NCBI RefSeq assembly: GCF_002127325.2
Contig: NC_035433.2
Coordinates: 124,836,088-124,900,087 of the forward strand
DNA: 64,000 nt
Origin: Helianthus annuus
Taxonomy: Eukaryota; Streptophyta; Magnoliopsida; Asterales; Asteraceae
Reading direction: 5' to 3'
Made by a program: the position numbers and the translations under genes. The notes below the pieces were generated by a model. It had not been told where the DNA came from. It did not search any database and was given only the letters and a program-made list of their open reading frames with translations. Shown in pieces: positions 53,164 through 64,000 of the stretch (positions within the stretch are counted from its first letter, which is position 1; each line of letters starts with the position of its first letter).

Positions 53164-56100
53164 TGTAACACCTCGAAAATTTTCGTCCAATAATGTATTG
53201 ACACGTGTCATAGGCTTTGCATATGCGAAAACATACTTTAGAGGGACTAAAGTTGACAAACAGTGAAAACTATGGAACGTAAGGGTCCAAAGTGTCAACA
53301 ATGGATAAATAGACTCTATAATAACCCTACATAATGTTTATAACCCTAAACGGATGGATCATGGATCATACGAAGCGAAAAATGCACGAAAGTGAGGAAT
53401 TACAAACTATAGGGACTAAAAGTGTCAACATGTTGAATTTATACCTCTGAGTGATCTTTTGGCAGCCCCGAAGCTTTGTAATGCTAGAATATACTCACTA
53501 GAATATGTGGTAAAAATTACATGAAGTTTCGCTATCGTATGAGAAAGTTATGGCCAAAACCGTACTTGAGGGGTTAAAAGCGTCAACGTCGAATTTCATG
53601 CCTTTTCGGGTGAGCGCAAAGTTAACCAAGGACTTTACCATGTTGGTAAATGTCCCAAGGTTCCTAAAAACCAAGTTTGGGGGTTTACGAGTCAAGATAA
53701 TCGGCAAAACCTCGCGTGCGAAGAACAGGGGCCAAATCTGCCAATTAATAAAAGATTGCTTATGCTGAACAGGTCCTTGCGGACCGTATACAGGGACCTT
53801 ACGGTCCGTATACCATGCCCAGTAACAGAAATTCGCGAATCAGTAGTATTTGGGTCCGAATTATGAGTGTTTTACATCTATTTCCACCTCCCAATTGCAC
53901 CAATCAACCCTCATGCATGTATGGACACCTGTAGACTTCTTACAACTCCTGAAACAACATAAATCAGATCAAAGCATCATAATTTGGGGGCACTTGTGTT
54001 TGTAACAAGAACACTAGCAACTTGCAAGAATTCACAAGGCATCTCCAGGGACTTTCTGATCGACAAGGCAGCCTCATAGTGATTCCTAAGCTTCATTAGG
54101 ACTCTTGTAAGCATCCATAACTTCCTCTAATTCGTTCTAGCATAGATTTTTAGCCAAAAGTCAATCCGTCATAGTTATAGTTTGACTTTTCGATTAAACG
54201 AATTTGGCTCTGTCATTTCTCAAATTGAAACCACTTATAAGTTGGTATTTATGTGGGAAACAAACCCTCAAAAGGGTATTCTCTGATTCCCACTCTAAGC
54301 ATGCTATTTGTCGAGTCAAAGTTGTTCTTAAAAAGTCAACAGGAAGTGTTTTTGCGAAATATAGCGTAAATGGTAATGTAGATGACATGCAATCAGTTTG
54401 ATCATCAAGAATAACTTTATAAGGAATATAAGAATGTGTTTTATCATAATCAACTCGACAATCTTTAGTATAAACTCGGATCGGAACCGAAAGTCTTATA
54501 AAACGACTTTTTCGTTGACTCTCGATTCGGATCCGTGCATGCATGTTTGAGATCTGTATTAGAGTTTATTTTTGACCATTTTTATTTAAGTTTAACTCTC
54601 TGGAATTTTACAACTTGAGTCTATGCTTAACCGATTCATATGCATGTTTCCGACTTATGCTTAAAGTTGACTATTTTGCCCTTTTTGATATAAAACGTGA
54701 TTTTTGGAAAAGTGAAAGAGTAGAAATCTTTATTTCTGATTTATAAACTGGCACCAAAAATTTGAGATCAGTTGGAGGTCCAGATTTTGAGTTATGGCCG
54801 ATATCGTAAAACTATAGCTTTATGTTAAATAAACGGCGCATTTAGCGTATAACCTATTTAAGGCCACTTTTTGATATAAAACTTTTTACCCACTGATGTT
54901 ATATAATATTTTGGGATTTTTGAATACTTTTATTTAATTTTTGGCTGATCGTATCATAGGTCGCTAAGTTGATTCGGTTAATGTCGGTTTTGACCGTTTA
55001 AGCCATAAAATGAGTTTTATAAATCCTTTTGACCCCAAACCTTTTTCTACTGATTTTATTTGTTAAATAAAGTATTTTGAGCATTCTGGAAATATAAAAA
55101 TCTCAGCTTTCTTTTAAAAACCCGGAAACGGCTCTAAATCGCCTTTCTAAGCGTTTTTAACGTATGGTATGTGTTATACCCGTGTTAAACATATAAGGAT
55201 TATACCTACTGATGTATTTAGCATATTTTCATATAATAATAGTAAGTATAAGATTTTGAACCCAGATTTCCAGTTTTGACATTTTTAGCCCTTGTGAAAT
55301 TACCAAAATACCCCTACGGTGCATAGTTTGATTTTAAATGATAAGTTTTGTATATGGGTCATACCCTACTGTTATAATATGTCAAATTAAGTATATTTAC
55401 TGTATAAATCAGACCTGTAACTCAGATTTCCAATTTGACTCTTTTATAATCTTTTAAATGACCAAAATGCCCTTATAAGGCATAAATTGAGTTTAAATTC
55501 ATTCGGGGCATAATAGAACATAACTTGCTGATATTATAACATATTTAAATCATATTATATCAGGGAACTTGCATATGACTCTTTTGGCTACCCGTAACGC
55601 TCTTTTAGCGCTCGGTTCGGTTTATGTAACTAGTTTGCATAAATTGACCGAAACGGGTCAAACGTTGTCATTTTTGTCTCAAATTCCAGAATGTATTTAG
55701 TATACCCATATTATACAAGTATTCAACCTTGTCGGGTCTAAATCACATTCTATCCGGTCTTCGCTTAATCGTGCGCTTGAACCATATCGTCCTTAAAACT
55801 AACCGGTCAAGCTTAGGCTTAAATAAAAGACCCGTTAGGAATCTAATAGGTTATTATAAACCTTTGTTCCAGAATAGGAGGCCCAGTAAAAGCTACCCTC
55901 ACTTGCCAATTGTGATTCATACTTACTCAGGTAAATACTTTTAACTTATTTTCCCTATACGGGCTTGGGTTACGGTATATAGAATACCGCTTGATCGAGC
56001 GTACAAAACCTTGCACCCTTGGGTGTTCAATTGAATAATTTTGATCGGCTCGTTTAAACAGTCTTGTTTTACTTTAAACCTTTGGGGGGTTAATGACCAT

Positions 56101-56570
56101 GTCCCGGATATCCTTGGCATTATCTTACGAGATGGCCACGACCAGAGCACGGGGTGTAGGCGTACACCCGTCGTGTATAACTCTTTAATGTGGTGTGTCT
56201 ATTAATCTTTAACCCGGACAAGATCCCGGGCTACTGAACGCACGAGTAACATGTAATTCGTTCACAAGATTATATTGCATAATTAGCCCAAGTTATAAAA
56301 ATATTTTTATGCCATGTGCATTTAAATCAATTTTCAATCATTTTCAAAATGAGTCAGTTAATTGTATTTACCAGTGTAAACTGACGTATTTTCCCAAAAG
56401 GTTAAGTGCAGGTACTACACGTACTAGGCTGGCTGTTTCCTAGAGCGTCCACAATAGTCTCGCAAGCTCGGACGACAATAAAACTGTTGAACAATTATCT
56501 TATTTTATTTGATCCGCCTGTGGATCCGTTTCAACTACTCGTGATATTTAATATTACATTTTATTTAAAG
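53164..56570 (+). repeat. 5' LTR of F (3' boundary uncertain)
   Basis: It starts TGTAACACCTCGAAAATTTT. The 3' boundary could not be fixed: no CA end followed by TGGTATCAGAGC occurs before ORF0, and LTR-like sequence seems to run to about 56650. Three overlapping small hairpins using GGTCC and GGACC arms are at 53772-53807. There is no gene in it. Confidence 0.65.
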
Positions 56571-56575
56571 TTGAA

Positions 56576-57766
56576 ATGAATCTATTTCTGCTTCCGCTGT
56601 GCATTATTATATTGTGTTGTTTGTCTATGATGATGCCAACTACGTCACCTTCCCTACCACACTCTTTTGGGCCTCATTCTGAAAATGAGCCCCACAACTC
56701 CCACCAATCCTACATTCCTCTTCACCAGTCACCTTATGATTACCCAGCACCTGTCTATCAGGGCCTGTACAACCCGGATGATTAGTTGGGAGAACCAGTG
56801 GGTCATAACCCACTTGGACCTGAAGACCACTTCCCCGGTGGCAATGAGATGGAGGTCGATGAGGACACCGATCCTTCCATGCCACCGTCTGGTACACTGA
56901 ACCACCCCATCGAGATATCTGATGGGTCACCGTTCAGGGGATCACCTTACAATGGTCCCGACAGTTTCGAGGAGAGATTCAAGCAGCACGACTGGGTTTA
57001 TACCCCTAGTTACCATAACTCTCCCATGCACTAGTCCTACCATAACTCTCCCGTGCACTCCCAGCATCACTCCCAGCAGCAGCTTCAGCAGCAGCCTCAA
57101 CAGCAGGATCCTTCAGAGGGTTTCTGGCGCGACGTAGTCACTCCGCCGCCGCCACCACCTCTGGTTTTGCCTCCTCCGCCTCAGAGGCGAAGGGGAAGGA
57201 ACGCCCGGATGTCCACACGAGGAGGGATACGCATCGGCACCCCTCCACATTCGGGTAGCAGCCGATACTCGCCCCTTCATGAGGAGCCAGAGATGGGAGA
57301 ATCTTCGCATCCCGTCTCAGAAGTTACTTCTGCGCCTATCGCGCTACCACCACCTCAGGATTTTGGGAACCCAATCCCTGCGTATGCTAGCGCAGCACAG
57401 TTCAATCCTTTCGAGCCGACTTTTCCCCCAGGATATGACTATACAGGGGATCCTTACTGGATAGCTTCAGGCTACAACCCTCTCAATCAGGAGAGTGCTT
57501 TTGGAGGTCCCTGGGCTACGGGACAATCGACTTTTGGATACTTATCGCATGGATACCAGCAGCCGCAGCCTCCTCAACCACCGCAGTATCAGCCACCGCC
57601 GCCGGCGCCGATGATGTCGCCACCGCAAGTTCAAGAAATCCTTCAGGGGATAAACGACGTGCGACGTGAATTGCGACATGAAATGCGGGAAGATCGCCGA
57701 CATAACCGCGGAATGTTTAAGAAGATGGTTGATTTGATCAAGGGGAAAGGCAAGAAGGATTATTAA
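56576..57766 (+). pseudogene. F: ORF0, Pro/Gln-rich accessory protein upstream of gag
   Basis: One frame of 396 codons contains TAGs at 56783-56785 and 57032-57034. The first 20 residues are strongly hydrophobic and are probably encoded by residual LTR sequence. An acidic Pro/His-rich middle and a Gln run near 57075 come next. Proline runs and Gly/Tyr/Pro-rich stretches follow. The basic helical C-terminus reads VQEILQGINDVRRELRHEM and ends KGKGKKDY. The layout (low-complexity body, helical tail, upstream of gag) parallels A's ORF0 with little sequence similarity. Confidence 0.6.
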
Positions 57767-57793
57767 ATCCTTTTTTTGTTAGCTTATGTACTC

Positions 57794-57975
57794 ATGTCCC
57801 TGCGAGGACATTTATTCTGTACTCTGCCTCTGCGTAGGCATATTTCCTTTCCTGTTCTACCCCTGCGTGGGTATGTTTGTTCTCTTTTTCTACCCCTGCG
57901 TGGGTATGTTGTTTCTGTTTAACCCCTGCGTGGGTTTGTTTGTTGTTGTTTATTTGGCTTAGCCCCTGCGTGGGC
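57794..57975 (+). ncRNA. Array of six hairpins with constant CTGCGT/A loop and covarying stems (F)
   Basis: The stems are ATGTCC/GGACAT (57794-57811), TGCCT/AGGCA (57825-57840), TACCC/GGGTA (57858-57873 and 57891-57906), AACCC/GGGTT (57921-57936) and GCCC/GGGC (57962-57975). Each closes on CTGCGT or, in the first, CTGCGA. The spacers are T-rich and the period is about 30-41 bp. The array lies between ORF0 and gag. Confidence 0.85.
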
Positions 57976-58673
57976 ATGTTATTTGAGTAAAAGTCTCGTT
58001 TAGGGCAAACTGGTACTAGTCTATTTTATTTAAGATGGTTAATTTAAGTTTTTCATTTTATCTATATGCATGAATATAATATACAAATGAATGGAAAATA
58101 TCAATTATTATTTTAATTTACCATTTTAATAAGAATCTTAAGAAGGTAAAACCTAGCTTGAATGTCTTATTAAAAGGCCTGGCCAATATGGTAAAACCTG
58201 GTTAAAAAGATTCAAATCTCTGTTAACATTTGTAAACATGTTAACATTCTTGGCTAGCGTGATCTGTAAAATCACACAAGTCACCCTTTTTAATAAATTG
58301 TCCAAAATTATATTGTATACATGTCTGATTATGAGTTGATGCCTACGGGTTATGACTAATGTCATATAAAACAAAAAGGCAGCCGTGGTTTATAAACTCC
58401 CTGCCAAGCAAAGGATTATTTGTTTTAATTATACAAATTTTAATCCAATAAAAATCTAAATTTAAAATTTAGAAATTTGTCCAAGTGACTAGGCCTATTG
58501 TGCCAATATATATATTTCATTCTATGATAAATACTGATAAAAGTGCTGAATGAAATTAAATAAATTAACTAATATGGCTTTTATTACCATGGTTAATAAA
58601 TCGTCAAGAACGATAATACTGTTAGGTTTCTAAGTAGACCTTGTCCTTACTTTTATGTAGCTCCTAAAGCTAC
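57976..58673 (+). other. Leader between hairpin array and gag of F
   Basis: This 700-bp AT-rich stretch has no supported gene. It contains AAGGCCTGGCC at about 58174 and several TTAATAAA-like words. No splice or promoter signal stood out. Confidence 0.5.
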
Positions 58674-59732
58674 ATGGCCAAGTCGGAAGAAACAAACAGT
58701 CATTCTGGGGAAAACCCGGATAATACTAAGATTCATGTAACTGGTGCGGAGCTACAAGCACTGGTAGAAAATGTTGTTGCCAGGGCCATTGATAGGCAAT
58801 TCAGGGAATCGAGCGGGACTCGAAGTAGGACCCGAACCGTACAACGTTCCAAATCCAAAAATCATTCAGAGGCTCATAGCAAGCCGCCCTCTAAGAATGA
58901 TGTATCAAAGAAAGATGAGCTAAAGAAGAATGACGAGGATAATCACTCCTCCAACCACAGCAGTATCCCGAAACAGGATATCAAGCAGAAGCATGAAACG
59001 CACAGCAAGTCCTGTACGTATAAATATTTCGTCTCATGCAAACCCAGAGACTTTACTGGGGAGAAAGGAGCGGTCGACTGTATGACCTGGTTAGATGAGA
59101 TGGATACGGTTGTTGATATCAGCGGGTGTGCTGATCGGGACGTGGTGAAGTACGTGTCCCAATCATTCAAAGGGGACGCACTGGCGTGGTGGAAATCCCT
59201 CTTGCAAGCTGCCGGTAAGGCCACTCTTTACAGTATGTCATGGGATCAGTTTGTAGCCCTGATCAAAGAAAATTTCTGCCCACAACACGAAGTTGAAAGG
59301 ATTGAGTCAGACTTCGTATCCCTGGTAATGAAGAATCTCGACTGCCAGGCATACCTTACCACTTTCAATACTCTGTCTCGATTGGTTCCATATTTGGTAA
59401 CCCCAGAGCCGAGAAGGATCGCCCGTTTTATTGGGGGTTTGGCACCAGAGATCAAGGCGAGCGTTAAGGCATCGAGGCCTACAACGTTCAGATCGGTAGC
59501 TGATCTATCTCTCTCTCTCACCCAAGATGTAGTCAGGTTGAGAGTTGTTAAGAACTCGGAGGAGAACAAGAGGAAACGTGAGGACGATACCTCACGGAGA
59601 TCGGAGAAAAGACACCGGGGGAACAACAACCACAGGAAAGGGTCGGGATCTAAGAGAGATTGGCAACCATCAGGGGATAAGCCCCGATGCAAGACCTACA
59701 AGAAACACACCATTTTGGGAAGTGTCGTTTAG
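58674..59732 (+). pseudogene. F: gag
   Basis: The ATG at 58674 (MAKSEETNSHSGENPDNTKIH) opens 352 residues. Residues 25-110 are charged, and from about 115 a Retrotrans_gag capsid domain reads YFVSCKPRDFTGEKGAVDCMTWLDEMD, DALAWWKSLLQ and FIGGLAPEIKASV. A basic region follows, then the first zinc-binding motif CKTYKKH, where Cys is replaced by Tyr. A 2-bp duplication in an AC run near 59706 shifts the frame. The remaining motifs are in the next frame. Confidence 0.85.
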
Positions 59733-60724
59733 AATCAAAATCCCAGTCTCACGCAAAACGATGTGGAATCTGCAAATCCACCGACCATACAGCCTTGGAA
59801 TGCAAGAAGCTAAAGGATGCAACTTGCTATGGTTGCAATGAGAAAGGGCACATCCGACCTAATTGCCCAAAGAACGCTAAGAAGGCCGATGATGAAAAGA
59901 AAACCAATGCGAGAGTTTTCAAAATGGACGCTAAGGAAGCAGTTCAGGACGACAACGTCATTACAGGTACTTTTCTTGTAAATGATGTTTTTGCTAGAGT
60001 TCTATTTGATTCAGGAGCAGATAAGTCATTTGTAGATGATAAGTTCTGTAAGTTGTTAAACCTACCTGTTAAAACCTTAAGTGTGAAGTATGAGGTGGAA
60101 TTAGCCGATGGAACCATAGAAACCGCCTCGACTGTTCTAGATGGATGTGTTATATCCATTAGGAATCATTCTTTCCCGTTATCCTTGCTTCCCTTTAAGC
60201 TAGCTGGATTCGATATAGTGATAGGCATGGACTGGTTATCGCATAACCAAGCCCAGATTCTGTGCAACAGAAAGCAAGTGGTAGTTAGAACTCTGTCTGG
60301 TGAGTCACTCACTATCCAGGGAGATACCCAGCATGGATTGCCAGAGCAAGTGTCCATGCTCAAAGCATCCAGATGTCTGCAGAAAGGTTGTGTCATTTAT
60401 ATGGCACAAGTTACTATTGATGAACCAAAGCCGAAGATCGAGGACATCCCTGTCATCTCAGAATACCCTGAAGTATTTCCTGAAGAACTCCCCGGTTTGC
60501 CACCGGATAGGCAAGTGGAGTTTCGAATAGACATCATTCCAGGTGCAGCGCCAGTAGCAAGAGCACCATATAGATTGGCACCAACGGAGATGAAGGAGTT
60601 GAGGATGCAATTGGATGATCTGTTAGCTAAGGGTTTTATTAGACCTAGCTCGCCTCCTTGGGGAGCGCCAATCTTGTTCGTTAAAAAGAAGGATGGATCG
60701 ATGCGTCTGTGCATCGATTACTGA
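59687..60724 (+). pseudogene. F: zinc knuckles, protease and RT N-terminus
   Basis: This frame, reached after the 2-bp insertion, gives [14 protein letters not shown] and [14 protein letters not shown] zinc knuckles. The protease follows ([14 protein letters not shown], then [14 protein letters not shown]). The linker [22 protein letters not shown] leads into the RT start, [28 protein letters not shown] at 60722-60724 interrupts the conserved CIDYRELN block, probably from CGA. Confidence 0.88.
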
Positions 60725-62089
60725 GAGCTTAATAAAGTCACTATTAAGAATAGATATCCTTTACCCAGGATCGACGATCTATTCGATCAGTTGCAAGGAG
60801 CAAGCTACTTTTCGAAGATCGACTTGAGGTCGGGCTATCACCAGTTGAAGGTCAAGGAGGAAGATGTACACAAGACAGCGTTTAGGACTTGTTATGGACA
60901 TTACGAGTTCCTAGTGATGCCTTTTGGGCTCACTAACGCACCAGCCGCATTCATGGATCTCATGAATCGTGTCTGCAAGCCTTATTTAGATAAATTCGTT
61001 ATCGTCTTTATTGACGACATTCTGATCTATTCAAAGAACCAGGCTGACCACGAGAAACACCTTCGTTGTATTCTCAAACTTCTACATCGTGAGAAACTCT
61101 ATGCCAAATTCTCAAAGTGTGAATTTTGGCTTCGAGAGGTCCAATTCCTTGGACATGTGGTAAGTGAGCGTGGTATCCAAGTAGATCCCGCTAAGGTAGA
61201 AGCAGTTATGAATTGGCAGGAGCCAAAGACTCCTACCGAGATTCGCAGTTTCCTAGGATTAGCAGGATACTATAGGCGATTCATCGAGAATTTTTCAAGG
61301 ATTGCTGCGCCCCTAACTTCGTTGACTCGTAAGAAGAGTAAGTTTGATTGGGGCCCTAAGCAGCAGGAATCCTTTGACATCTTGAAGAAGAAATTGAGCA
61401 ATGCTCCAGTGTTAACATTGCCTGATGGTATAGAAGAATTCGTAGTGTATTGCGATGCATCTCACACTGGTATGGGTTGTGTACTCATGCAGAGAGGCAA
61501 GGTCATTGCCTACGCTTCTCGACAGCTAAAGGTGCACGAGAAGAACTACACCACCCACGATTTGGAATTGGGTGTCGTTGTATTTGCATTGAAGCTATGG
61601 AGACATTACTTGTATGGAACCAAGTGTATAATTTATTCGGATCACAAGAGTCTTCAACACTTGTTCAATCAGAAAGAATTGAACATGCGACAAAGGCGAT
61701 GGATGGAAACCTTGAATGATTACGACTGTGAGATAAGATATCATCCAGGCAAGGCAAATGTAGTTGCCGACGCCTTAAGCAGAAAAGAAAGAGTGAAACC
61801 GATCAGAATCAATGCCAAGCGCATTGAAATAAGGAATAATTTGAACGAAAGGGTGCTAGCTGCACAGAAGGAAGCTGTGTTGGAAGCCAACTATCCTGAA
61901 GAGAAGTTAGGAGTAACTGAGGAGCAGTTATCCTACGACAAAGATGGAATGCTAAGACTGAACGGACGAATATGGGTTCCAGTTTATGGAGGACTTCGGG
62001 ATGTTATCCTCCAGGAAGCCCACAGCTCTAAATATTCCGTTCATCCTAGAGCTGATAAGATGTACCAGGATCTAAAGGCAAACTACTAG
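60725..62089 (+). pseudogene. F: RT core, RNase H and integrase zinc domain
   Basis: In the same frame as the protease, this segment has [35 protein letters not shown] (catalytic Asp pair), [16 protein letters not shown] and the RNase H blocks [30 protein letters not shown] and [12 protein letters not shown]. The integrase N-terminal His pair follows in the [20 protein letters not shown] context. It ends at a TAG at 62087-62089, where Trp is expected from E's YWW. Confidence 0.9.
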
Positions 62090-63268
62090 TGGATTGGTTT
62101 GAAGAAGTCTGTAGCCGAGCATGTAGCTAAATGTCTGACTTGTGCGCAAGTCAAAGCTGAGCACCAGAAGCCGCCAGGTTTACTTCAACAACCTGAAATT
62201 CCCAAGTGGAAATGGGAAATGGTGACAATGGATTTCATCACCAAGTTGCCAAAGACGAGAAAAGGAAATGATACCATATGGGTCATAGTAGATAGACTGA
62301 CGAAGTCAGCTCATTTTCTACCCATCAAGGAGACGTATAGCTCCGATATGTTAGCTCAATTATACGTTGATAAGATTGTAGCGCTACATGGTATACCTGT
62401 ATCTATTATCTCTGATAGAGATACTAGGTATACGTCACATTTTTGGAAGAGTTTCCAACAATCATTGGGCACTCGTTTGAATTTTAGTACGGCCTATCAT
62501 CCTCAGACCGATGGTCAGAGTGAGCGTACTATCCAAACTTTGGAAGACATGCTGCATGCATGTGCGATCGACTTGGGTGGTAGCTGGGATAAGAACCTAC
62601 CACTGATCGAACTCTCCTACAACAATAGCTACCATTCCAGCATAAAAGCTGCGCCTTTTGAGGCCTTATACGGTAGAAAGTGTAGATCGCCCATCTGTTG
62701 CGCAGAAGTTGGAGATGTCCAACTATCAGGACCAGAAATCGTTTTTGAGACGACGGACAAGATCGTTCAGATTCGCGATCGTTTGAAAGCTGCCAGGGAT
62801 AGGCAGAAGAGTTATGCGGATCCTAAGCGCAAAGATTTTCACTTCGATGTAGGTGATAAGGTGTTGCTTAAAGTATCGCCCTGGAAGGGGGTGATGCGAT
62901 TTGGTAAGAAAGGCAAGCTAAGCCCGAGATACATAGGACCTTTCGAGTTTGTCGAACGTGTCGGGTCAGTTGCTTATAAGTTAAACTTGCCTGAAGAACT
63001 TAGCGCTATACATAATGTGTTCCACATCTGTAATCTGAAGAAGTGTTTCGCTGACGAATCACTGGTTATACCGCATACAGATATACACATAGATGAAAGT
63101 TTGAAGTTCGTAGAAAAACCATTGTCGATTGAGGATCGACAGGTTAAGAAGCTCCGAAGAAAGTACATACCTATTGTAAAGGTCAAGTGGGATGCCCGTA
63201 GAGGTCCCGAATATACGTGGGAAGTGGAATCCACGATGAAGGAAAAATATCCTCATTTGTTTCAGTAA
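62090..63268 (+). pseudogene. F: integrase core and chromodomain-like C-terminus
   Basis: It continues in frame with [20 protein letters not shown], the core ([33 protein letters not shown]), [20 protein letters not shown] and the catalytic Glu in [16 protein letters not shown]. The C-terminal domain has [29 protein letters not shown] and the tail [30 protein letters not shown], ending at 63268. This region is uninterrupted and shows what E has lost at the D junction. Confidence 0.92.
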
Positions 63269-63290
63269 ATCTCGAGGTCGAGATTTCTTT

Positions 63291-63304
63291 TAAGGGGGTG
63301 AGGA
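63291..63304 (+). promoter_or_regulatory. Polypurine tract of F
   Basis: AAGGGGGTGAGGA immediately precedes the 3' LTR. Confidence 0.85.
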
Positions 63305-64000
63305 TGTAACACCTCGAAAATTTTCGTCCAATAATGTATTGACACGTGTCATAGGCTTTGCATATGCGAAAACATACTTTAGAGGGACTAAAGTTGACAA
63401 ACAGTGAAAACTATGGAACGTAAGGGTCCAAAGTGTCAACAATGGATAAATAGACTCTATAATAACCCTACATAATGTTTATAACCCTAAACGGATGGAT
63501 CATGGATCATATGAAGCGGAAAATGCACGAAAGTGAGGAATTACAAACTATAGGGACTAAAAGTGTCAACATGTTGAATTTATACCTCTGAGTGATCTTT
63601 TGGCAGCCCCGAAGCTTTGTAATGCTAGAATATACTCACTAGAATATGTGGTAAAAATTTCATGAAGTTTCGCTATCGTATGAGAAAGTTATGGCCAAAA
63701 CCGTACTTGAGGGGTTAAAAGCGTCAACGTCGAATTTCATGACTTTTCGGGTGAGCGCAAAGTTAACCAAGGACTTTACCATGTTGGTAAATGTCCCAAG
63801 GTTCCTAAAAACCAAGTTTGGGGGTTTACGAGTCAAGATAATCGGCAAAACCTCGCGTGCGAAGAACAGGGGCCAAATCTGCCAATTAATAAAAGATTGC
63901 TTATGCTGAACAGGTCCTTGCGGACCGTATACAGGGACCTTACGGTCCGTATACCATGCCCAGTAACAGAAATTCGCGAATCAGTAGTATTTGGGTCCGA
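63305..64000 (+). repeat. 3' LTR of F, start only
   Basis: It is near-identical to 53164-53858 (about four mismatches by eye) and is cut by the window end. The GGTCC/GGACC hairpins recur at 63913-63948. Confidence 0.92.

Larger units (their letters stand above)
53164..64000 (+). mobile_element. Element F: chromovirus nested in ORF0 of E, truncated by the window end
   Basis: The plus-strand order is 5' LTR (from 53164), ORF0, hairpin array, leader, gag, PR-RT-RH-IN with chromodomain-like tail, PPT and 3' LTR (from 63305). The first 695 bp of the two LTRs differ at about four positions by eye, so F is a recent insertion. It still has a gag frameshift and two pol stops, and no PBS is visible. 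Confidence 0.9.

Noticed and set aside
57792..57977. Minus-strand frame with repeated THAGV-like residues
   Set aside because: Product of the hairpin repeat translated in antisense; not a plausible gene.

Overview
The window reads as plant nuclear heterochromatin, most likely from the daisy family (Asteraceae). That family call rests on my memory of the retrotransposon families present, not on a search. I found no cellular gene, tRNA, rRNA or organellar sequence. Essentially all 64 kb is one nest of LTR retrotransposons inserted into each other. The nesting is resolved by matching LTR ends, 4-5 of the expected 5-bp target-site duplications (TSDs), primer binding sites (PBS), polypurine tracts (PPT) and interrupted reading frames. 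The letters A-H are names used only here.

Layout. Element A is the host: a Ty3/gypsy chromovirus-like element on the minus strand, of which 12713-38774 is visible in pieces. It runs right to left as 5' LTR, PBS, hairpin array, accessory ORF0, gag with a candidate intron, protease, RT, RNase H and part of integrase. Inside A sit: G (1-12712, a gypsy-type LTR and leader on the minus strand) carrying H (1889-9645, a non-autonomous copia-type element on the minus strand); B (13095-18301, a non-autonomous Athila/Tat-like element on the minus strand); C (21675 to about 31572, a Sirevirus-like copia on the plus strand with gag-pol); a solo LTR (35088-38717); and E (38775 to beyond the right edge, a second copy of A's family, minus strand). 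E in turn carries D (about 42683-47943, a gag-only Sirevirus-like element, plus strand), which contains a 299-bp Mutator-type MITE, and F (53164 to beyond the right edge, another chromovirus, plus strand). The deepest chain is A > E > D > MITE.

Condition. No element is intact. C, A, E and F have gag-pol frames broken by a few stops or 1-2 base indels. H keeps only a long accessory ORF, D only gag, and B only an unrecognised ORF. LTR pairs within H, B and F are about 98-99% identical by eye, so these are recent insertions.

Most interesting signals. (1) A two-tier RNA hairpin with a conserved internal loop and covarying stems occurs twice in C and twice in D, downstream of their coding regions. 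(2) Three arrays of small hairpins with a constant loop and variable, compensated stems lie in the leaders of A, F and G. (3) A 93-nt GT-AG candidate intron sits at the same place and phase in gag of both A and E. (4) Proline-rich ORF0 reading frames precede gag in both chromovirus families. Together these suggest that RNA structure and processing in these elements' leaders and 3' regions deserve study.
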